NCBI RefSeq assembly: GCF_934424005.1
Contig: NZ_CAKRXI010000039.1
Location: forward strand, 1-27,154
Direction of reading: 5' to 3'
From: an uncultured Blautia sp.
GTDB taxonomy: Bacteria; Bacillota; Clostridia; Lachnospirales; Lachnospiraceae
DNA length: 27,154 bases
This document shows positions 1-8,306 of the stretch, one piece after another. The number at the start of each line of letters is the position of its first letter. Position 1 is the first letter of the stretch. The translations under genes and the position numbers were made by a program. The notes below the pieces were generated by a model that saw nothing but the letters and a program-made list of their open reading frames with translations, had not been told where the DNA came from and did not search any database.

Positions 1-1263
1 CCAGGCAAGAAAGGTGCAAAAGCCCTTGCTATGGAAAACATGGAAGCAAACGCAGGACTTCAGAAATTCTTCGATTATGGAAGAGAACTTCCGGTCAAAG
101 AAGACGTTATTGCTAAATTCAAAGAAACAACTGTTAAGGGAAGCCAGTTTAAACAGCCTCTGCTTGAGTTCTCCGGAGCATGTGCAGGTTGTGGTGAAAC
201 ACCTTATGCTAAACTGATCACACAGCTGTTCGGTGACAGAATGTACATTGCAAATGCTACAGGATGCTCCTCTATCTGGGGTAACTCTTCACCGTCTACA
301 CCATATACAACCAACGCTAAAGGACAGGGTCCTGCATGGGCTAACTCCCTGTTCGAAGATAACGCTGAGTTTGGTTATGGTATGCTTCTTGCACAGAGAG
401 CTATCCGTGATGGCCTCAAAACAAAAGTTGAAGCTGTTGTAGCAGATGGTAAAGATGAAGCAGTTAAAGAAGCTGGTCAGGAATGGCTGGATACATTCTC
501 TGTTGGAGCAACCAACGGTGCAGCAACAGACAAACTGATTGCAGCTCTGGAAGCATGCGGATGTGACGCAGCTAAAGAAATCCTTGCTCAGAAAGATTAT
601 CTGTCCAAGAAATCCCAGTGGATCTTCGGTGGTGACGGATGGGCTTATGATATCGGATTTGGTGGTGTTGACCATGTTCTTGCAAGTGGACGTGACATCA
701 ACGTAATGGTATTCGATACAGAAGTTTACTCCAACACAGGCGGACAGTCTTCTAAATCTACACCAACAGGTGCTATCGCACAGTTCGCAGCTGGTGGTAA
801 AGAGACTAAGAAGAAAGATATGGCTTCCATCGCAATGAGCTATGGATATGTATACGTAGCACAGATTTCTATGGGTGCTGACTTCAACCAGACTGTTAAA
901 GCAATTGCTGAAGCAGAAGCTTATCCGGGACCATCCCTGATCATTGCTTATGCTCCATGTATCAACCATGGTATCAAGAAAGGTATGGCAAAAGCTCAGA
1001 CAGAAGAAGAACTGGCAGTTAAATGTGGATACTGGCATAACTTCCGCTTCAACCCGGCAGCAGACAAGAAGTTTGCTCTGGATTCCAAGACACCGGATAT
1101 GGAAAACTATATGGACTTCCTGAATGGCGAGGTTCGTTACAACTCCTTACAGCGTCAGAATCCTGAAAAAGCAGCTAGACTGTTTGCTAAGAATGAATCT
1201 GAAGCAAAAGCTAGATATGCATATCTGAATAAACTTGTAGCTATGTACGGCGAAGAAGAATAA
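1..1263 (+). CDS. nifJ: Pyruvate:ferredoxin (flavodoxin) oxidoreductase, C-terminal part (5' end outside window)
   Basis: The reading frame is open from base 1, so only the last 420 residues of a protein that is normally about 1,170-1,200 residues are present. The enzyme oxidatively decarboxylates pyruvate with CoA to acetyl-CoA and CO2 and reduces ferredoxin in the cytoplasm. The visible part holds the thiamine-diphosphate domain. A SGACAGCGETPY motif (about nt 172-207) supplies two cysteines of the proximal [4Fe-4S] cluster. The TPP/Mg motif starts with GDG at nt 631-639 and continues to SNTGGQSSKSTPTGA. The conserved late cysteine of the APC-INHG motif is encoded at nt 958-960. Codon use is strongly biased, as expected of a highly expressed central enzyme. 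A good terminator follows immediately. The family assignment is secure; whether ferredoxin or flavodoxin is the natural partner cannot be read here. Confidence 0.97.
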   Translation, partial: PGKKGAKALAMENMEANAGLQKFFDYGRELPVKEDVIAKFKETTVKGSQFKQPLLEFSGACAGCGETPYAKLITQLFGDRMYIANATGCSSIWGNSSPSTPYTTNAKGQGPAWANSLFEDNAEFGYGMLLAQRAIRDGLKTKVEAVVADGKDEAVKEAGQEWLDTFSVGATNGAATDKLIAALEACGCDAAKEILAQKDYLSKKSQWIFGGDGWAYDIGFGGVDHVLASGRDINVMVFDTEVYSNTGGQSSKSTPTGAIAQFAAGGKETKKKDMASIAMSYGYVYVAQISMGADFNQTVKAIAEAEAYPGPSLIIAYAPCINHGIKKGMAKAQTEEELAVKCGYWHNFRFNPAADKKFALDSKTPDMENYMDFLNGEVRYNSLQRQNPEKAARLFAKNESEAKARYAYLNKLVAMYGEEE

Positions 1264-1274
1264 TTCAGAGTCAA

Positions 1275-1308
1275 AGCCGCGGTACTTTATGTACCGCGGT
1301 TTTTTTCT
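1275..1308 (+). terminator. Intrinsic terminator of the pyruvate:ferredoxin oxidoreductase gene
   Basis: A perfect 9-bp stem, CCGCGGTAC (1277-1285) with GTACCGCGG (1291-1299), closes a 5-nt loop and is followed by seven T residues (1300-1306). It begins 13 nt after the stop codon. The T-run itself can pair with the following A-run (1311-1319). Confidence 0.93.
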
Positions 1309-1332
1309 TTAGAAAAAAAGGACAGGTACAGC

Positions 1333-4104
1333 ATGAGTAAAATAAAACATAAAGAAACACGCATCAAATGGAAAAATGCAGATTTTTATTTCCTTTATAC
1401 ACTTGCTTTTGCAGGAATAGCCCTTTTTCTGTATATGCGATTCTACCTGAATGGGAAATCTCTGATATGGAGTCATGACGGTGTTCCTCAGCATCTGAAT
1501 TCGCTGGCATATTATGGAAGATATCTCAGAAAAATTCTGTATACATTGTTTGTAGAACATAAACTTTCGATTCCAATGTGGGATCTGAATATCGGATATG
1601 GATCTGATATTTTGACAACATTACATTATTACGTGATTGGTGACCCGCTGACATTGCTGTCGGTATTTTTTAAATCATCGCAGACAGAATTTTTGTATGA
1701 ATTTTTGATTTTTTTGAGAATCTATCTGGCGGGAATTGCATTCAGCAGATATGCTTTTTATCACAAGAATTCAAAACAGGCAGTATTCATGGGTTCTATG
1801 ATCTATATTTTTGCGGGATGGACAATTTATGCGGCGATGAAACATCCGTATTTTTCGAATCCGATGATCTATCTGCCGTTTATTCTCATGGGAATCGATA
1901 AAATATATAAAAAAGAAAAGCCGTATATTTTTATCTGGTCGGTTGCAGTGGCCGGTTTGTCGAATTTCTATTTCTTTTATATGCTCGGAATTTTTATGGT
2001 GATCTATGCGATGGTTCGATATTTTGAACAGTTTAAAGAACGTTCTTTAAAAAATATCGGGAAATGGCTGGGGATTTTTTGCGTGTATTCGGTAATCGCA
2101 GTCCTGATCGCAGCGGTGATCCTTCTTCCGGTGATCCTTCCGGTTCTTGGAACAGACCGATTTAAAGCGCAAAACTATGTTCCTTTATTATATGATAAAG
2201 TTTACTACGAAAAATATCTTGGATGTCTGATCGGAGAAAACATGATCCAGTGGGGAGTTGCAGGGTTTACTGCAGTTTCCATGACAGGAGTCTTTGTGTT
2301 GTTTTCAAAACGGAAAAAGTACATAGCATTGAAAGTTGGATTTGCATTGCTGAATATTTTTCTGCTTCTGCCTTATGCAGGACATGTGTTGAATGGATTT
2401 TCCTATGTCTCAAATCGTTGGATCTGGGCCTATGGAATGCTGATCGCGTACATCTTTGTAAAAATATATCCAGAATTATTTACACTGACCCTGAAAGAAA
2501 AAAGAAAGATATTTATTATGCTTCTCCTATACTGTGGAATTGCATTGCTGCCGGATGCAGCGCGTACACAGCGAAACATGATGGCGATCATCTTTCTGGT
2601 GGCAGCAACATTTACAGTATTATCATTTGGTTCATTTTTTGTGAATAAGAAGAATCTGACGATCATGGTATCTGGTTTTCTGATAGCTGGAATTCTGTTT
2701 AATATTTATTATCAGTATTCTTATGAGAAGGATTATCTGTCGGAATTCACTGAACAGGGAGAGGCACTGGACAAACTGGAAACAGGAACAGATCTGGCAG
2801 TGCTGGATACAGAAGATTCTTCTTTGTATCGTTATGATCAGATGGGAACACATACTTATGAAAATTCATCCATGCAGATGGGGACCAACAGTGCATCATA
2901 TTATTTCAGTGTTGCAATCGGAAATATCAGTAACTTTTTTGATGAGATGTATCTGAATACGCCGAGAGAAGATCAGTACGATAATCTGGACAGCAGAACG
3001 ATCCTGGATCGTCTGGCTGCCGTAAAATATTTTGTTGTCCGTGCGGGAGAAGAAGAATATCTGCCTTACGGATATAATAAAATGGCTGGCGAAGCAGAGA
3101 AAAATGGAAAAACATACCGGGCATACGCATGCGATAATACACTTCCGTTTGGTTATACCTATGATTCTTATATTCCGAGAGAAGAATATGAGAAAATGTC
3201 TGTGACAGAGAAACAGCAGGCACTGCTGCAGGGTGTTGTATTGGACGAAAGCTCGCTTTCGGAGACGGAGCTGACTTTTAATGACCAGGAAGTTCCGTTT
3301 AAGATCATTGCCGGAAAAGGCTGCAGGGAAAAAGACGGAAAACTGATCGTCACAAAAGAAAATGCGCAGGCAAGACTGGTATTTGATGGACTGGATGAAA
3401 GTGAAACATACCTGATCACAGAGGGAGTGAATTATGAAGCTCTTTCTCCGAGAGAGATGATCAGTGATAAAAAATGGAAGAGTATGTCGTTATACGAACA
3501 GAATCAGGTTTGGCATGAAAACAGCAGCTGGCGATACTGGAAGGAAAGTCAGAAAGCTTATATTGATGTGACCGGAAAATTTTTAAATAAAACGATCAGT
3601 ATTTATACCGATAAATATAATGCATACAGCGGAAAACATAATTTCCTCTGCAATGCCGGATACAGCCGGATGGGAAAAAATTCACTTACACTGACGTTTC
3701 AGAATACAGGGGTATATTCTTATGAGGATCTGAAAGTAGTGTGCCAGCCTGTCACGAAAGTAGATGAGCAGGTGCAGAAATTAGGAGAGGAATCCATTCA
3801 GGATGTAAAAGTTGAGAATCATGAACTGACCGGAAAAATCTCTGTATCAAAAGAGAAAGTGCTTGTAATTGCGCTTCCATACAGTACTGGCTTTACTGCT
3901 TATGTAGATGGAAAAGAAACAGAACTCAAACAGGCAAATACCATGTATATGGCATTGAATCTCAAAAAGGGAGAGCATGAGATCAAAATCACCTATCATA
4001 CACCGTACCTGTATATGGGGCTTGGCTTGACTTGTACGGGACTGTTGTGCTACATTGGTGTGGTGTTGATTTACAAAAAGAAAAGAGGAAACAAAAAAGG
4101 ATGA
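1333..4104 (+). CDS. YfhO-family multi-pass membrane glycosyltransferase
   Basis: A 923-residue integral membrane protein of the YfhO family (GT-C-like fold). About 12 membrane segments lie between residues 17 and 460, then a large extracytoplasmic region (about 465-890), then a last membrane helix (about 892-914) and a basic tail. The first external loop carries SHDGVPQH with an Asp at about residue 49, and further on PMWDLNIGYGSD; both are typical YfhO signatures. In Bacillus subtilis, YfhO works with CsbB and GtcA to glycosylate lipoteichoic acid, acting as the transferase outside the membrane. The two next genes here are a CsbB-like transferase and a GtcA-like protein, which supports the same role. 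The start has an AAAGGA ribosome site at about 1317-1322. The stop overlaps the next start (ATGA). The acceptor polymer is not known. Confidence 0.88.
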   Translation: MSKIKHKETRIKWKNADFYFLYTLAFAGIALFLYMRFYLNGKSLIWSHDGVPQHLNSLAYYGRYLRKILYTLFVEHKLSIPMWDLNIGYGSDILTTLHYYVIGDPLTLLSVFFKSSQTEFLYEFLIFLRIYLAGIAFSRYAFYHKNSKQAVFMGSMIYIFAGWTIYAAMKHPYFSNPMIYLPFILMGIDKIYKKEKPYIFIWSVAVAGLSNFYFFYMLGIFMVIYAMVRYFEQFKERSLKNIGKWLGIFCVYSVIAVLIAAVILLPVILPVLGTDRFKAQNYVPLLYDKVYYEKYLGCLIGENMIQWGVAGFTAVSMTGVFVLFSKRKKYIALKVGFALLNIFLLLPYAGHVLNGFSYVSNRWIWAYGMLIAYIFVKIYPELFTLTLKEKRKIFIMLLLYCGIALLPDAARTQRNMMAIIFLVAATFTVLSFGSFFVNKKNLTIMVSGFLIAGILFNIYYQYSYEKDYLSEFTEQGEALDKLETGTDLAVLDTEDSSLYRYDQMGTHTYENSSMQMGTNSASYYFSVAIGNISNFFDEMYLNTPREDQYDNLDSRTILDRLAAVKYFVVRAGEEEYLPYGYNKMAGEAEKNGKTYRAYACDNTLPFGYTYDSYIPREEYEKMSVTEKQQALLQGVVLDESSLSETELTFNDQEVPFKIIAGKGCREKDGKLIVTKENAQARLVFDGLDESETYLITEGVNYEALSPREMISDKKWKSMSLYEQNQVWHENSSWRYWKESQKAYIDVTGKFLNKTISIYTDKYNAYSGKHNFLCNAGYSRMGKNSLTLTFQNTGVYSYEDLKVVCQPVTKVDEQVQKLGEESIQDVKVENHELTGKISVSKEKVLVIALPYSTGFTAYVDGKETELKQANTMYMALNLKKGEHEIKITYHTPYLYMGLGLTCTGLLCYIGVVLIYKKKRGNKKG

Positions 4105-5057
4105 GTATATTATCAGTCGTACTTCCGGCTTATAATGAAGAACTGATGGTTGGTAAGACCTGCCGGGTGCTTCATGAAGTCCTGTCAGGCGCCGGAATTT
4201 CTTATGAACTGGTTCTTGTCAATGATGGATCAAAAGATAACACGTGGAATGAAATATTAAAAGCCGGGGAAAAAAATCCCAACATCCTTGGAGTACATTT
4301 TTCACGTAATTTTGGTAAAGAGGCAGCTGTTTTTGCAGGACTAGCGCAGGCATCCGGCGATGTGGTGGCAGTTATGGACTGTGACCTCCAGCATCCGGCA
4401 GAAACACTGATTGAAATGTACCAGAAATGGGAAGAAGGGTACGAGGTTATTGAAGGTGTAAAAAAAAGCCGGGGAGAAGAGAGCTTTCTTCATAAAGAAA
4501 GTGCCGGCTTCTTCTATGGAATCATGTCAAAAGCAACAAAAGTGGATATGCAGAATGCTTCTGATTTCAAGATGATGGACAGAAAAGTAGTGAACAGCAT
4601 TCTGTCACTTCCGGAGAGGAATATGTTTTTCAGAGCAACATCTTCATGGGTGGGATATAAGACGACCTATGTGGAATTTGAAGTGCATGAACGTGAAGCG
4701 GGAGAGTCCAAGTGGTCTACATGGTCTCTGATCAAATATGCTTTTACAAATATTGTTGCATTTACGACGGCTCCGCTTCAGTTTGTTACGGTTGGTGGAG
4801 GAATCTGCTTCGGGTGTTCTCTGATCATGATCATTTATTCGCTGATTCAATATTTCAGAGGGCAGGCGATAGAAGGTTATACAACAACGATCTTGCTGCT
4901 GCTTCTGATCGGAAGCGCGATTATGCTGAGTCTTGGTGTGATTGGTTATTACCTTGCAAAGATCTATGAAGAAGTGAAACGCCGTCCGCGCTACATTGTG
5001 TCACAGATCGTGCGTGGAAACAAAGATGTAACGGGCAGTGTCAGACATGATGTGTAA
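4101..5057 (+). CDS. Family 2 polyprenyl-phosphate glycosyltransferase (CsbB/GtrB/DPM1-like)
   Basis: A 318-residue protein. An N-terminal GT-A catalytic domain (residues 1 to about 225) has the LPAYNEE start, VNDGS (Asp at 42) and the metal-binding DCDLQHP motif (93-99). SKWS (203-206) is the usual motif before the C-terminal membrane part. Two hydrophobic helices follow at about 227-250 and 263-287. Members transfer a sugar from a nucleotide sugar to undecaprenyl phosphate on the cytoplasmic side. The start at 4101 was chosen over the longer frame opening at 4032. It gives the canonical N-terminus, an ATGA overlap with the yfhO-like stop, and a GGAAAC/AAAAAGG ribosome region. Likely the donor-making step of a three-protein glycosylation system with its neighbours. 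The sugar is unknown. Confidence 0.92.
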   Translation: MSILSVVLPAYNEELMVGKTCRVLHEVLSGAGISYELVLVNDGSKDNTWNEILKAGEKNPNILGVHFSRNFGKEAAVFAGLAQASGDVVAVMDCDLQHPAETLIEMYQKWEEGYEVIEGVKKSRGEESFLHKESAGFFYGIMSKATKVDMQNASDFKMMDRKVVNSILSLPERNMFFRATSSWVGYKTTYVEFEVHEREAGESKWSTWSLIKYAFTNIVAFTTAPLQFVTVGGGICFGCSLIMIIYSLIQYFRGQAIEGYTTTILLLLLIGSAIMLSLGVIGYYLAKIYEEVKRRPRYIVSQIVRGNKDVTGSVRHDV

Positions 5058-5074
5058 TATACAGGAGAAATAAA

Positions 5075-5500
5075 ATGAAAAAGATCAAAGAACTGGTTTC
5101 ATTCTGCTACGGGAATGATGTGGTCAGATATGTGTTTTTTGGTGGATGTACCACATTGGTGAATCTGGTATGTTTTTATATATTGTGGAATCTCTGCCAC
5201 TTAAATCTGAATATCGCAAATGTAATTTCAATTATTGTGGCAATCATCTTTGCATACATAGTTAACTCAAAATATGTATTTCAGGATAAATGTGAGACAT
5301 TGCGTGATCATATCCGGCCATTCTGCAAATTTATCAGTGCACGTATTCTGACAATGGTAATTGAGGTTGGAGGCGTATGGCTTCTTTGCGAAAAAATGGG
5401 AATGAATGGAATGGTTGGCAAATTCTGTACCCAGTTTATTGTACTTGCACTGAATTATGTATTCAGCAAATTTTTTGTATTTACTACAGGAAAAAAATAA
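5075..5500 (+). CDS. gtcA: GtcA-family membrane protein, probable lipid-linked sugar flippase
   Basis: A 141-residue protein with four predicted membrane segments (about residues 17-38, 42-66, 85-107 and 115-137). It carries the family features VRYVFFGGCTTLVN near the N-terminus and a repeated NSKYVF / FSKFFVF motif after helices two and four. GtcA-family proteins are proposed to flip the undecaprenyl-phosphate-linked sugar made by the adjacent GT2 enzyme. This lets an external GT-C protein use it for decorating wall or lipoteichoic acid. It lies 17 nt after the GT2 gene with an AGGAG site upstream. Only 29 nt separate it from cobT, with no terminator between, so read-through into the cobamide block is possible. 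The family call is firm; flippase activity is known only from relatives. Confidence 0.88.
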   Translation: MKKIKELVSFCYGNDVVRYVFFGGCTTLVNLVCFYILWNLCHLNLNIANVISIIVAIIFAYIVNSKYVFQDKCETLRDHIRPFCKFISARILTMVIEVGGVWLLCEKMGMNGMVGKFCTQFIVLALNYVFSKFFVFTTGKK

Positions 5501-5529
5501 AACACAGATAAGATCTGGAGGAAATAAAA

Positions 5530-6582
5530 ATGACACTGGAAGAAACACTGGCTCAGATAAAGCCTTTGGACAAAAATGCAATGGATGTTGCCGCAAAACG
5601 CTGGGACAGTATTGCGAAACCCCTGCATTCTCTTGGAAAAATGGAGAAACTGGTGATTCAGATTGCAGGAATCACCGGCAATCCGGATATGAAACTTCAA
5701 AAACGTGCCCTGGTGCCAATGTGCGCTGATAATGGGGTGGTGGAAGAAGGTGTGACCCAGACCGGTCAGGAAGTGACTGCGATCGTTGCTGAAAATTTTC
5801 TTTCCGGAGCTACGTCGGCATGTGTTATGAGCCGCCAGTGTGGAACGAAGGTTATTCCGGTGGATATCGGAATGGCTGTTGATACAAAAGTTTCAAAAGA
5901 GCTGAAAGTTGCTTATGGAACAGCCAACATGACAAAGGGACCTGCGATGACGAGAGCACAGGCAGTGCAGGCACTGGAAGCAGGTATTGAGATGGTTCGC
6001 AGACTGAAAGAAGAAGGATACGGGCTTCTGGCAACCGGAGAAATGGGAATCGGAAATACAACTACAAGCAGTGCAGTAGCATCCGTGCTTCTGGACCGTC
6101 CTGTGGAAGAAATGACGGGGAGAGGAGCCGGTCTTTCCGGAGATGGGCTGAATCGAAAAATTAATGCAATCAGAAAAGCGATCGAAGTGAATCAGCCTGA
6201 TTCGAAAGACGCGATCGATGTCCTTGCAAAAGTTGGTGGTTTTGATATTGCAGGTATGGCGGGGATGTTCCTTGGTGGAGCGGCACTTGGAGTGCCGGTG
6301 GTGATCGATGGGTTTATTTCCTGTGTTGCAGCATTGATCGCACAGCGTATCTGCCCGCTGGCGGGTGAATATATGATCGCATCTCATGTTTCAAAGGAGC
6401 CGGCTGCGCATCTGATTTTGGAAGCTCTCGGAAAAGAAGCTGTTATTCATGGGGAAATGTGCCTCGGTGAAGGCAGCGGAGCGGTTGCGCTTTTTCCGTT
6501 CTTGGATATGGGAATTGCTGTGTATGATTCCATGAGCACATTTGAAGATATTCATGTGGAACAGTATGAGGAGCTTGTGTAA
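5530..6582 (+). CDS. cobT: Nicotinate-nucleotide--dimethylbenzimidazole phosphoribosyltransferase
   Basis: A 350-residue protein of normal CobT length. It moves the phosphoribosyl group of nicotinate mononucleotide to a lower-ligand base, giving the alpha-ribotide used in cobamide nucleotide-loop assembly. Visible motifs are RWD near residue 25, ADNGVVEEGVTQTGQEVT (67-84), GEMGIGNTTTSSA (170-182) and HGEMCLGEGSGA (308-319). The Glu at 314 matches the catalytic base of the Salmonella enzyme. The TGGAGG ribosome site (5516-5521) fixes the start. It is followed at 2 nt by cobU, so the block is tightly co-transcribed. No cobalamin riboswitch fits in the 29-nt gap upstream. The lower-ligand base actually used cannot be told from this sequence. 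Confidence 0.97.
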   Translation: MTLEETLAQIKPLDKNAMDVAAKRWDSIAKPLHSLGKMEKLVIQIAGITGNPDMKLQKRALVPMCADNGVVEEGVTQTGQEVTAIVAENFLSGATSACVMSRQCGTKVIPVDIGMAVDTKVSKELKVAYGTANMTKGPAMTRAQAVQALEAGIEMVRRLKEEGYGLLATGEMGIGNTTTSSAVASVLLDRPVEEMTGRGAGLSGDGLNRKINAIRKAIEVNQPDSKDAIDVLAKVGGFDIAGMAGMFLGGAALGVPVVIDGFISCVAALIAQRICPLAGEYMIASHVSKEPAAHLILEALGKEAVIHGEMCLGEGSGAVALFPFLDMGIAVYDSMSTFEDIHVEQYEELV

Positions 6583-6584
6583 AG

Positions 6585-7136
6585 ATGATGATACTTGTTA
6601 CAGGAGGAAGCGGAAGCGGAAAGTCAGCTTTTGCAGAAGACTGTGTAGTTTCTTGTGGAGAGACGGAGAGAATTTATATTGCGACGATGTATCCGTTTGA
6701 TGAAGAGAGCAGAAGACGTGTGCAGCGGCATCAGAAAATGCGACAGGGAAAGGGATTTGAAACGATAGAATGTTATACCGGCCTTCACAAAGTACAAGTG
6801 CCGGAGAACAGTACGGTCCTTCTGGAATGTATGTCCAATCTTGTTGCGAATGAAATGTTTCAGGAGGACGGAGCTCATGAGAATACAGTTGAAGTTGTGA
6901 TGGAGGGAGTTCATCGTCTGAGGGAACAGGCTGGGAATCTTGTGATTGTGACAAATGAGATCTTTTCGGAAGCAGCATCTTATCAGGGAGAAACGGAACT
7001 TTATCAGGAATATCTGGGAAAGATCAATCAGTTTCTGGGAACTTTGGCAGATCAGGTAGTGGAAGTTGTTTATGGGATTCCGGTATATCATAAAAAGTGT
7101 GCTTCAGAGAAAGTGGGAAGGATGTGTGTGGTTTGA
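6585..7136 (+). CDS. cobU: CobU-family adenosylcobinamide kinase / adenosylcobinamide-phosphate guanylyltransferase
   Basis: A 183-residue protein. A P-loop GGSGSGKS (7-14), YIATMYPFDEE and an RRRVQRH segment with His at about 49 (the position expected to be guanylylated) are all present. So is the VLLECMSNLVANEMF strand-helix typical of CobU. The family phosphorylates adenosylcobinamide and activates it with GTP to adenosylcobinamide-GDP. One oddity: the usual TNEVGxGxVP signature in the C-terminal half is changed here to TNEIFSEAASYQG. The short CobU-like gene at 7926 keeps that signature. The start is ATG 6585 or 6588; GAGGAG at 6568-6573 fits the first. The stop overlaps the likely TTG start of cobS. 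Family assignment is firm; full bifunctionality is likely but not certain. Confidence 0.9.
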   Translation: MMILVTGGSGSGKSAFAEDCVVSCGETERIYIATMYPFDEESRRRVQRHQKMRQGKGFETIECYTGLHKVQVPENSTVLLECMSNLVANEMFQEDGAHENTVEVVMEGVHRLREQAGNLVIVTNEIFSEAASYQGETELYQEYLGKINQFLGTLADQVVEVVYGIPVYHKKCASEKVGRMCVV

Positions 7137-7915
7137 AAAATCTGTGGAACAGCTTTAAGATTGCCTTTGCCATGTTTTCCAAGATTCCGATGCCACAGGC
7201 GGACTGGTCGGAAGAAAATATGAGATATATGCTCTGTTTTTTTCCGTTTGTCGGGGCCGCAGTCGGAGCAATAACACTGATGGCAGAATGGATCTGCCGG
7301 TATATTGGAATAAGTAATGGATTCACTGCAGCAGTACTGGTACTTGTACCAGTAATCGTGACGGGAGGAATCCATGTGGACGGCCTTCTGGATACATCGG
7401 ATGCATTAAGCTCCTGGAGAGAAAGAGAAAAACGTCTGGAGATCCTCAAAGATTCACATGCCGGAGCGTTTGCTGTGATCACTGCGTGTGTATATTTTAT
7501 GGCAATGTATGGTGGAATGAATCAGATTACAGAGATGGAAGATCGGAAGATATTATATATTCTGGCTGTGGGATATGTGGTTTCCAGATGCTTTTCGGGA
7601 ATCGGTGTGATTACACTTCCGAAAGCAAATGCCAGTGGTACGGTGGCAGAATTTTCGCGTAAAGCCCGGGATAAAAGAGTACGTAATATATTGGCGCTTT
7701 ATCTTATTATGCTGGCAGGCCTGCTCTTATGGATTCAGCCGGTATGGGGTGCAGCTGTATTTATAACGGCACTTCTGGTGTTCTGTTTTTATAAATGTAA
7801 GGCCATGAAATATTTTGGAGGAACGACAGGTGATCTTTCAGGATATTTTCTGTGTTTATGTGAAGTATGGATCGTGCTGGTACTTGCGGTAGTTACGGCA
7901 ATCTACAAAGTGTGA
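7133..7915 (+). CDS. cobS: Adenosylcobinamide-GDP ribazoletransferase (cobalamin synthase)
   Basis: An integral membrane protein of about 260 residues that joins adenosylcobinamide-GDP and the alpha-ribazole (phosphate) made through CobT. It begins with the usual amphipathic FKIAFAMFSKIPMP segment and carries the family motif GGIHVDGLLDTSDA (78-91) with its acidic residues. Several hydrophobic helices follow, then GTTGDLSG near the end. The frame is open from ATG 7097, but that start would lie deep inside cobU. The TTG at 7133 overlaps the cobU stop (TTGA), gives the normal N-terminus (xKNLWNSFKIAF), and has GGAAGG at 7116-7121 with fair spacing. A GTG at 7124 is the main alternative. The start codon is therefore inferred. 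Confidence 0.93.
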   Translation: MKNLWNSFKIAFAMFSKIPMPQADWSEENMRYMLCFFPFVGAAVGAITLMAEWICRYIGISNGFTAAVLVLVPVIVTGGIHVDGLLDTSDALSSWREREKRLEILKDSHAGAFAVITACVYFMAMYGGMNQITEMEDRKILYILAVGYVVSRCFSGIGVITLPKANASGTVAEFSRKARDKRVRNILALYLIMLAGLLLWIQPVWGAAVFITALLVFCFYKCKAMKYFGGTTGDLSGYFLCLCEVWIVLVLAVVTAIYKV

Positions 7916-7925
7916 GGAAAAAGAG

Positions 7926-8306
7926 ATGAAAATGATCATAGGCGGAGCTTTTCAGGGAAAGACAGCATTGGCCATGGAAAAATATCCAGATATCGTATGG
8001 GTCGATGGTGCAGATGCGGACTGGAATTCAATAGGAACAGCAAAGGGTATTTTGAATTTTCATGAATTTATCCGAAACGAAATGCAGAAGAAAAAAGATG
8101 TCAGTGGACTGGCTGAGCAATTGATCAGCTGCAATCCAGATGTAGTTCTTGTGTCAGATGAAGTGGGATACGGAGTTGTGCCGATTGATGCGTTTGACCG
8201 GGCTTACAGGGAAGCGGTGGGAAGAATCTGTACAAAACTTGCGGCATACAGCAGTGAAGTGACAAGAGTAGTCTGTGGAATTGGGACGGTGATCAAACAT
8301 GATTAA
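7926..8306 (+). CDS. Short CobU-like P-loop protein (second CobU paralogue)
   Basis: A 126-residue protein, clearly shorter than CobU (about 180). It has an N-terminal P-loop GGAFQGKT (6-13) and, in the C-terminal half, a full CobU-type signature: VSDEVGYGVVPIDAFDRAYREAVGRICTKLA in two overlapping pieces. It ends at VVCGI like CobU proteins. It lacks the middle region with the guanylylated His (RxxRH) seen in the cobU gene upstream. It lies 10 nt after cobS with an AGGAAA ribosome site and overlaps the next gene by 8 nt, so it belongs to the cobamide block. It may be a kinase-only relative acting on cobinamide, a partner of the cobU product, or a regulatory remnant. The relationship is seen in the sequence; the function is inferred. 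Confidence 0.75.
   Translation: MKMIIGGAFQGKTALAMEKYPDIVWVDGADADWNSIGTAKGILNFHEFIRNEMQKKKDVSGLAEQLISCNPDVVLVSDEVGYGVVPIDAFDRAYREAVGRICTKLAAYSSEVTRVVCGIGTVIKHD

Noticed and set aside
289..1038. A 249-codon open frame on the minus strand inside the pyruvate:ferredoxin oxidoreductase gene
   Set aside because: It lies fully antisense to a clearly conserved enzyme, has a Cys/Phe/Ser-rich composition expected of a codon-bias shadow, no ribosome site and no recognisable domain.
4032..4100. Longer GT2 frame starting inside the yfhO-like gene
   Set aside because: The catalytic domain begins at the Met of 4101, which overlaps the previous stop by ATGA; the extra residues are the yfhO tail read in another frame.
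5501..5529. Search for a cobalamin riboswitch before cobT
   Set aside because: Only 29 nt separate the preceding stop and the cobT start, filled mostly by the ribosome site; there is no room for one.
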